From positions 19,158,001 to 19,222,000 of the forward strand of contig OU452201.1 of assembly GCA_911728435.2 (NCBI GenBank): a DNA stretch of 64,000 nt, in the 5' to 3' direction. Positions 58,540 through 64,000 of this stretch are shown in pieces (position 1 is the first letter of the stretch; each line of letters begins with the position of its first letter). The DNA is from Apoderus coryli (lineage: Eukaryota > Arthropoda > Insecta > Coleoptera > Attelabidae). The notes below the pieces were generated by a model. It worked only from the letters and a program-made list of their open reading frames with translations. It ran no database searches and had not been told where the DNA came from. Both the position numbers and the translations under genes were made by a program.

Positions 58540-59620
58540 CTAAAATAATGAGATAGACACGCTAATGTGTTCATAGGTTCGCGGAATTATTATTTTAATT
58601 ATGTATTTTCCAACCATTCAAATGCAACTTTTATGGAAAATAATAACCACAAAAAAAACACAATATTTTATTTTTTTACTCAGAAAAAAATACAGTAGTA
58701 TTACACTCGATACTTCGTAGTATACAGTAGATATATAGAATATCCTTTCAAAACATTTAATCTTTGTGTACGCGGAGGTTTCGATACTACATGCGTTTGT
58801 AGCAGTGTTGTCAGACTTCTAATTAAAAGTCGCTGTATTAGTGGACATTATTTATTGTATAATTCTAATTCTCAAATTAAGTTTCATTAATTATAATTAA
58901 TTTTATATATTTCGATTATGGATAAATAATACACATTCCAACTCTTCCTGAACTTTCAACGCTAGAGTGAGTTATACGAGTATTACAGATAACTTATGAA
59001 CACGCCTTATCTATTATCTAAACTTACAGTACTAACTGGATCTTTTATCTTAAATTGCTAACTCCATTAAAATTGTGTATATGCTGATCACAGTTAATTT
59101 ATATTTGGAAGAAAACTGCTATCATATTTATCATAGTGACCTTTTATTTATTTGTTAAACACCAAAGGATAAAACTAATTTAATTATATATTATTATTAG
59201 AGGAATGCTAATAGACATCAGCAGAAGTCGACCTCAATTACTCATTTGGTGACTTCAGGGAGTTAAAATTTACATATTGACAGAAGAAATTAAAATGAAT
59301 ATTAATTTTCACACAATTATAAATTCAATTGGTGTGGTTTTAAGGAACTAAACTTGACAGATTTACAGCAACAAAAAATTCTTTTTACGAATCACTTTGA
59401 TAACAGGATCATACTTTTTCAAGAAATAATTCCTGTTCTGTTCTCGACCCAATCTAGGTACTTTAACTTGGCACTAAAACATGGAAACAATTACGACTTG
59501 ACCTCTGATATGCTGGAAGAAATAGTAAAGTGTTATTTGTTAGTCTCGGCGTTAGCGACGTTTAACTTTATGGTGAAGATTCCTGTCTATTTGGAAACTT
59601 TATAATGTTTTGAAACTATA
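58540..59620. other. Sequence upstream of exon A, no feature identified
   Basis: The plus frame at 59354-59605 (83 codons) has no start context or motif that I recognise. Confidence 0.4.
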
Positions 59621-59626
59621 CAATGT

Positions 59627-60565
59627 TAGGAAAAAGTATGGAAACCTCTCAATATATCACGAACGGTAAATTATATGAAAAAAAGTTTTGCATGAAACTT
59701 GTAGGTTTTTTTAGGAGCATGTACTGGCAGTAGTAGTAAAGTATACCAGGTAGCCCAACAAAGCGCAGTTGATCAAAGTTGTGATTTTGTAAATGGAACA
59801 CCCTATATTTGACTTCATTTTTGCATTGTTTGGAGATTTTGAAACTAACTTTATGAAGAACTTCCTATCTCTAAACTAATAAGTATGGAAATAACAAAAT
59901 ATCAAAAACAATTGTTTAATCAAAAACATTCCAACAGAAATAATTATAAACTAAAACAACTTAAAACACACCAATAAAACAAACAAAAAACAAGAATTTT
60001 GTCAAATCGCTAGTGGTATGCATTTTGGAATATTTGCTTTGAATTGATTTTCTTGTTTTTTGTTTCTATTTTGTTGGTGCGTTTTAAGTTGTTTTAGTTT
60101 ATAATTATTTCTGTTGCAATGTTTTTTGAATAACCAATTGTTTTTTATATTTTGTTCTTTCCATACTCTCATCATCTTGTTTGATTTCAAGTGTCGATAA
60201 CTCAGTAGCGAGTCAGTTTAGAGATACGAAGTTCGTCATAAAGTTAGTTTCAAATTGTCCAACTGCGCTTTGTTAGGCCACCCGGTATATTTTAAATTAA
60301 AGTTTTAAAAGAAAAGTAGCAAGTTTGAAGAAACAAAAAATATGCATAAATATAGAAGTGGGTCAAAATTGCACAATATTATGTCAAATATAGCGTGTTC
60401 GATTTAAAAAATCACAACTTTGATCAACTGCGCTTTGTTGGGCCACCCGGTATATTTTAATGTACTGTCAGTACATGCTCCTAAGAAAACTACAAGTTTT
60501 GTAAGAACCTTTTTTTCATATCATTTACAGTTCGTGATATATTGGGAAGTTCCATACTTTTTATA
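59627..60565. mobile_element. Fold-back element with a nested element, about 0.94 kb
   Basis: The ends GGAAAAAGTATGGAAACCTC and GAAGTTCCATACTTTTT are inverted. An inner pair, CCAGGTAGCCCAACAAAGCGC next to TA at 59748 and GCGCTTTGTTGGGCCACCCGG next to TA at 60450, marks a second element; another copy of that end lies at 60288. The centre (59880-60180) is also self-complementary: AACTAAAACAACTTAAAAC against its complement. No transposase. Confidence 0.7.
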
Positions 60566-60569
60566 ACCC

Positions 60570-61180
60570 GGTATATATTAAACCAGTAAAATCCCAAAGA
60601 GGGTAAGTTTTTCACTTCATCTGCGAGTTAAAAAATAAAGAAGATTCTGACTTAAACTAAATTATTTTAATATCTTTGTTGAGTGGAGTATCCTATGAGT
60701 CCCATTCACCGATGGAAACCGATATCATTATTTTAGCGACCAGTTAATTTAGTAAATAATTATCAGTTTTGGACTAAAAATCCAGAAAGCATCACTTTTA
60801 TTATTAAATTTCTATAAATGATAAACAATAGTAATATCTTAGAATATGGATATTTTAAAATGTTGAATCATTTAGATTTATTTTGTTTGTACCTACCTAA
60901 ATGATGATTGTTTGAGGTTTTAACTTAATAATCCTACTATTTTATTTTTGTTTCTGATAAAAGTTAGAAGAGGTCGACAATATTGTAAAAATCGACACGC
61001 ATGTTGTTTTTGGAATGTTTAATTAAATAAAAGTAAGGCAACAAGAACACTCCATCGGCAAAGTTATAAGAATAACAACAATCTTTATTTCAAAATTGTG
61101 TTACACATAAAATGAAATAATAATAATACATACATTGTGCAGTTTTACATTGCATTATATTCTGACACATTATACGGAAA
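60570..61180. other. Sequence without recognised features
   Basis: AT-rich; nothing supported. Confidence 0.45.
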
Positions 61181-61184
61181 TACG

Positions 61185-61565
61185 GATAGTATTGTGAACG
61201 TGCTAAAAAAATTGAGATAAAGACCATTCTAAAGTTCCCTGAGACGATTAAGACCATTTCCAGATGGAAGTCTGTCTGTGTGTGTATGTCTTCTTCTACG
61301 ATTGCGCAAAAACTTCAACGAATTGAGCTAAATTTTGGTATATGAGTTTGGGAGTGTCCTAGGAAGAACCCATTAGTTTTTGGTTGAAATCGCTTAAGCC
61401 CTGTCATAGAGGTGGATACAACCGCTAAATTTTTTTCAAATAGCGGTTGGGGTCGAGTGATACATCATTTTAAAGCATTTTTTATCTGCTTTGATATTCT
61501 CGAGAAAATTGCGTTTGAAATTTCCCCAGTTATGCTTATGTATATGCTCGCGATTATTGGTTAAA
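61185..61565 (+). repeat. GTCTGTC-type interspersed repeat, plus copy
   Basis: Reads TTGTGAACGTGCTAAAAAA, TTGAGATAAAGACC, GTCTGTCTGTGTGTATGTC, ATTGAGCTAAATTTTGG and CGCTTAAGCCCTGTCATAG, the same order as at 34404 and the reverse of 43360. Confidence 0.75.
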
Positions 61566-61657
61566 TACAGAACAATAATCTCAATCTTTCGTAATAATAA
61601 TTTCCGGCGAACATAATTACGTAAAACAATTATTATAACCCAATGTAATCATCAGCT

Positions 61658-62010
61658 AACATTGGATTAACGTACAAAAGTCATAGATTCATGTTTATCG
61701 TTCGTAACATTGATAACCAGCTGACATCGGTTTAATGTACAAAAATCATAGATTAATGTTCATCGTTCGTAACATTAATAACCAGCTGACATCGGTTTAA
61801 TGTACAAAAATCATAGATTAATGTTCATCGTTCGTAACATTAATAACCAGCTAACATCGGTTTTACGTATTGGAGACATAAACTAATCTTCATCGTTCGT
61901 AACCTTAACAACCTGCTAACATCGGTTTAACGTACAGAGGTTATAAATTAATGTCCATCATTCGTAAGATCAATAACCGGCGAGCATAAATTTATGTTCT
62001 TTATTTATTA
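61658..62010. repeat. Tandem array, 65-bp unit
   Basis: Unit starts at 61658, 61723, 61788, 61853 and 61918 are exactly 65 bases apart, each opening (G/A)ACATCGGTTTAA and containing TTCATCGTTCGTAAC; a sixth, degraded unit begins at 61982. Units 2 and 3 are nearly identical, the outer ones more diverged. Fainter copies may extend from 61600 to 62110. Confidence 0.9.
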
Positions 62011-62216
62011 AATCAACGTACATAATTCGCTACCGAATTAATGTACGAACGGTTATTGTATTAATGTCACCCATCATCGGCTCAAATTTAATGTTGACGT
62101 TCATTGATTTGAAGCACTTTTTTATTAATATCACGTACCTTTTCGGTTCAGTGTAGCCACATTAAAATACGAAGTACTTATAGCTTCCTTCTTTTTATCC
62201 AACAAACAATACCTAA

Positions 62217-62388
62217 TTGTTGAATTAACAATTTAACAGTAATATATTAATTAATTTAATTATAAAAAATTGTCAATAATATAAAAGAATATAAATATGG
62301 AATCAGTATTACACGAACGTTTCAATAAAGAAGTTTATTATTGAAACGTTCCTGCAATACTGATTCCAACTTTATCTAAACTACTATC
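62217..62388 (+). mobile_element. Copia-type 5' LTR remnant with a long hairpin
   Basis: Starts TGTTGAATTAACAATTTAAC and shares AATTGTCAATAATATAAAAG and GATTCCAACTTTATCTAAAC with the sequence at 62661-62840. Compared with that copy it lacks about 50 bases and holds an extra inverted segment. Coding sequence begins immediately after it with no primer-binding site, so the interior is deleted. Confidence 0.65.
62299..62367. repeat. 69-base hairpin inside the LTR remnant
   Basis: GGAATCAGTATT (from 62299) pairs with AATACTGATTCC (to 62367), and GAACGTTTCAATAA with TTATTGAAACGTTC, leaving a loop of a few bases. The right arm is normal LTR sequence (compare 62785-62817); the left arm is an inverted copy of it. 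Confidence 0.8.
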
Positions 62389-62621
62389 AGGTTCTGAAGA
62401 TAATCAACCTTCTATTAAAACGTTAGAGAAATGGGAACACAAAAGACTAAAGCATTTGAATGTGAATGTGAAGTATAATGTTGTTAAAAATCTAGGGAAT
62501 GAAAAGAAAATACGAGTGGAGTATATACCTTAATACAAATAGACAGTTAGCAGATGTTTTTACTAAAAGTTTACCATATTCAAAATTTATTGAATGTGTA
62601 ATTGGTTTGAGTTATTGTTAA
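62389..62621 (+). pseudogene. Copia retrotransposon RNase H C-terminus
   Basis: Reads EDNQPSIKTLEKW, KHLNVNVKYNVVKNLGNEKK, IRVEYIP, then a frame break and NRQLADVFTKSLPYSKFIE, ending at a stop at 62619-62621. The pattern EDNQ...KH.(D/N)V.YN.V...EYIPT..Q.ADVFTK.LP is characteristic of Ty1/Copia RNase H. All upstream domains are absent. Confidence 0.85.
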
Positions 62622-62660
62622 TTTATTATTTAGTTACATTTATAAATTTGTATGCTAATT

Positions 62661-62840
62661 ATTTGAATTAACAATTTCACAGCAATCTCTGTAGGTATGA
62701 CTTGACACTGCCTGTCGTATTAAATAATTTAATTTTAAAAAATTGTCGATAATATAAAAGAATATATTAATATCATAAACTCATTTATTGAAAAGTTCCT
62801 GCAGTACCTATTGATTCCAACTTATCTAAACTAATATCAC
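62661..62840 (+). mobile_element. Copia-type 3' LTR remnant
   Basis: Begins TTTGAATTAACAATTTCACAG about 40 bases after the coding stop and matches the left copy through AATTGTCGATAATATAAAAG and GATTCCAACTTATCTAAACTA. The right boundary is not sharp because the termini have diverged. Confidence 0.65.
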
Positions 62841-62844
62841 TAAT

Positions 62845-64000
62845 AACCTGTTAAAATTTTCGATTTTTAGTTAGCATCATTTTTGTCTTATGACCCATTA
62901 ATAATAACTGATATTATTATGACAAAAGGCATATTTGACAAATTTGTCAAATTGACACTTATAACAATATTAAAAACAGTGCGGAAAAGTGCACTTTACC
63001 GCACGCTCGTAGAAAAATATTTTTAATATGCAAAATATGTATATGATTACTAGTTTTGAATTTAGTAGTCATGAAAAAAATATATGGTCGAAAAACATAT
63101 ATTTTTAGAATGGTTAACACATAGTATTAAAATATAGGGTATGTTTAGCAAAAATCGTTGTATGCAATAGGTGTTAAGGGATTAAGAAAAATAGTTTTTC
63201 CATGGACATTAAAACAGCATTGCATTACTAAAATCTCGTATCGATTTACCATATTGTGGGTCGGTGTGAAAATATTTCTGCAGTATGCGAATATCTTTCA
63301 GACATTGTTAGCATTTGAAAGGTAGAACCCTCAAATTCTATTTAGTACATTATGATAAGAATACACCTACCAGAAAATAATTATTTTTCTAAAATATAAT
63401 ACTATTCAAAAATCATAATTATTTTCATTAACTGATAATAGTAATTTGGTAGGCAATAGTTTTTGTACATATCCTATATAGGGTGCCTGGATTTATATTA
63501 ATAATAAAAATCTTTATTAGCCATGATAAATACAGATACAGTAAATAATCGATCATATTGATATTGTCAAATATTTTTAGGTATGATTATTGGAAGTCTC
63601 TTTTAAATCCTATAAAAACATATATTTGGCAACACGTTACGCATTGAATCGTTCACCACGCTTTTCCTTTGTTTACATCACGTGACTTACGTATTAGGGG
63701 ATTGTCATGATGGGAGATGTAAGATGTAAGTAAATTGAAGGAAGGGAGATCGGAGCTGTAGCAACCCTCACCCTTCTGTAGTGCGAATAAAGCCTTCACC
63801 CCCGCAATATACATTCCAGAATATTAGGTGCAATGCAATAATTAGATTCTTTTAGAACAGGATTTTGTGACGCACTTTAACAGTTATATACAAGTCAATA
63901 AAATCCGCTAATAGCTGAAGAAGTCATCACTACCAGATATTTATTTTTTTAAAACCATATCCAATATCCCAAGTTTTATGTCGCCCCTAAAAATTAAATA
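62845..64000. other. Sequence without firm features
   Basis: Contains a hairpin GTGCGGAA...TACCGCAC at about 62979-63004 and, at 63679-63686, TCACGTGA (an E-box-type palindrome) in a less AT-rich patch. No gene can be supported. Confidence 0.4.

Noticed and set aside
63706..63731. Possible plus-strand first exon (MMGDVRC then GTAAGT)
   Set aside because: Very short, no upstream support, and the window ends before any second exon could be judged.

Overview
This window looks like nuclear DNA from an insect. It is strongly AT-rich, its genes are split by long introns with GT..AG borders, and most of the sequence is decayed transposable elements. I cannot name the species. The repeat types (mariner-like elements with CAGGGTG ends, non-LTR retrotransposon fragments, hammerhead-bearing repeats) would fit a beetle or a hemipteran, but that is inference.

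The one clear host gene is an otopetrin (proton channel, Otop/OtopLa type) on the minus strand. I could place eleven coding exons whose splice phases agree. Three are alternative 5' coding exons (58403-58426, 40025-40105, 13707-13861). Two are N-terminal exons (22122-22304, 18614-18744). Six are shared exons (10055-10277, 7955-8122, 7551-7622, 3557-3887, 1606-1766, 1050-1221). The gene runs off the left edge, so the C-terminal half is missing. It spans at least 57 kb.

The introns hold the rest. At 17.2-20.3 kb lie two broken non-LTR retrotransposons. At 22.6-23.1 kb lies a fold-back element. At 23.7-29.2 kb two mariner-like elements with TA duplications are nested, and a 3.6-kb element with CACAG ends sits inside them; that insert carries what looks like a plus-strand first exon with a SAM-like start. 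Mariner remains occur at 32.0-32.4 and 48.1-48.7 kb, and fold-back elements at 38.5-39.5, 51.0-52.2 and 59.6-60.6 kb. Non-LTR pieces occur at 46.0-46.6, 50.7-50.9 and 54.7-55.3 kb. To the right of the gene's most distal first exon are a 65-bp tandem array (61.7-62.0 kb) and a Copia remnant (62.2-62.8 kb).

The most interesting structure is at 41545-42875. It is a head-to-tail array of a roughly 322-bp unit, and each complete unit ends in a textbook type I hammerhead ribozyme. This is the layout of an animal retrozyme. The ribozyme at 42623-42665 keeps every core base; the one at 41829-41871 has lost the catalytic G12. Six or seven further hammerhead-like motifs, of a smaller Penelope-element style, are scattered through the window beside a shared TTTTGTGGAG tail. 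One of them interrupts the retrozyme array.
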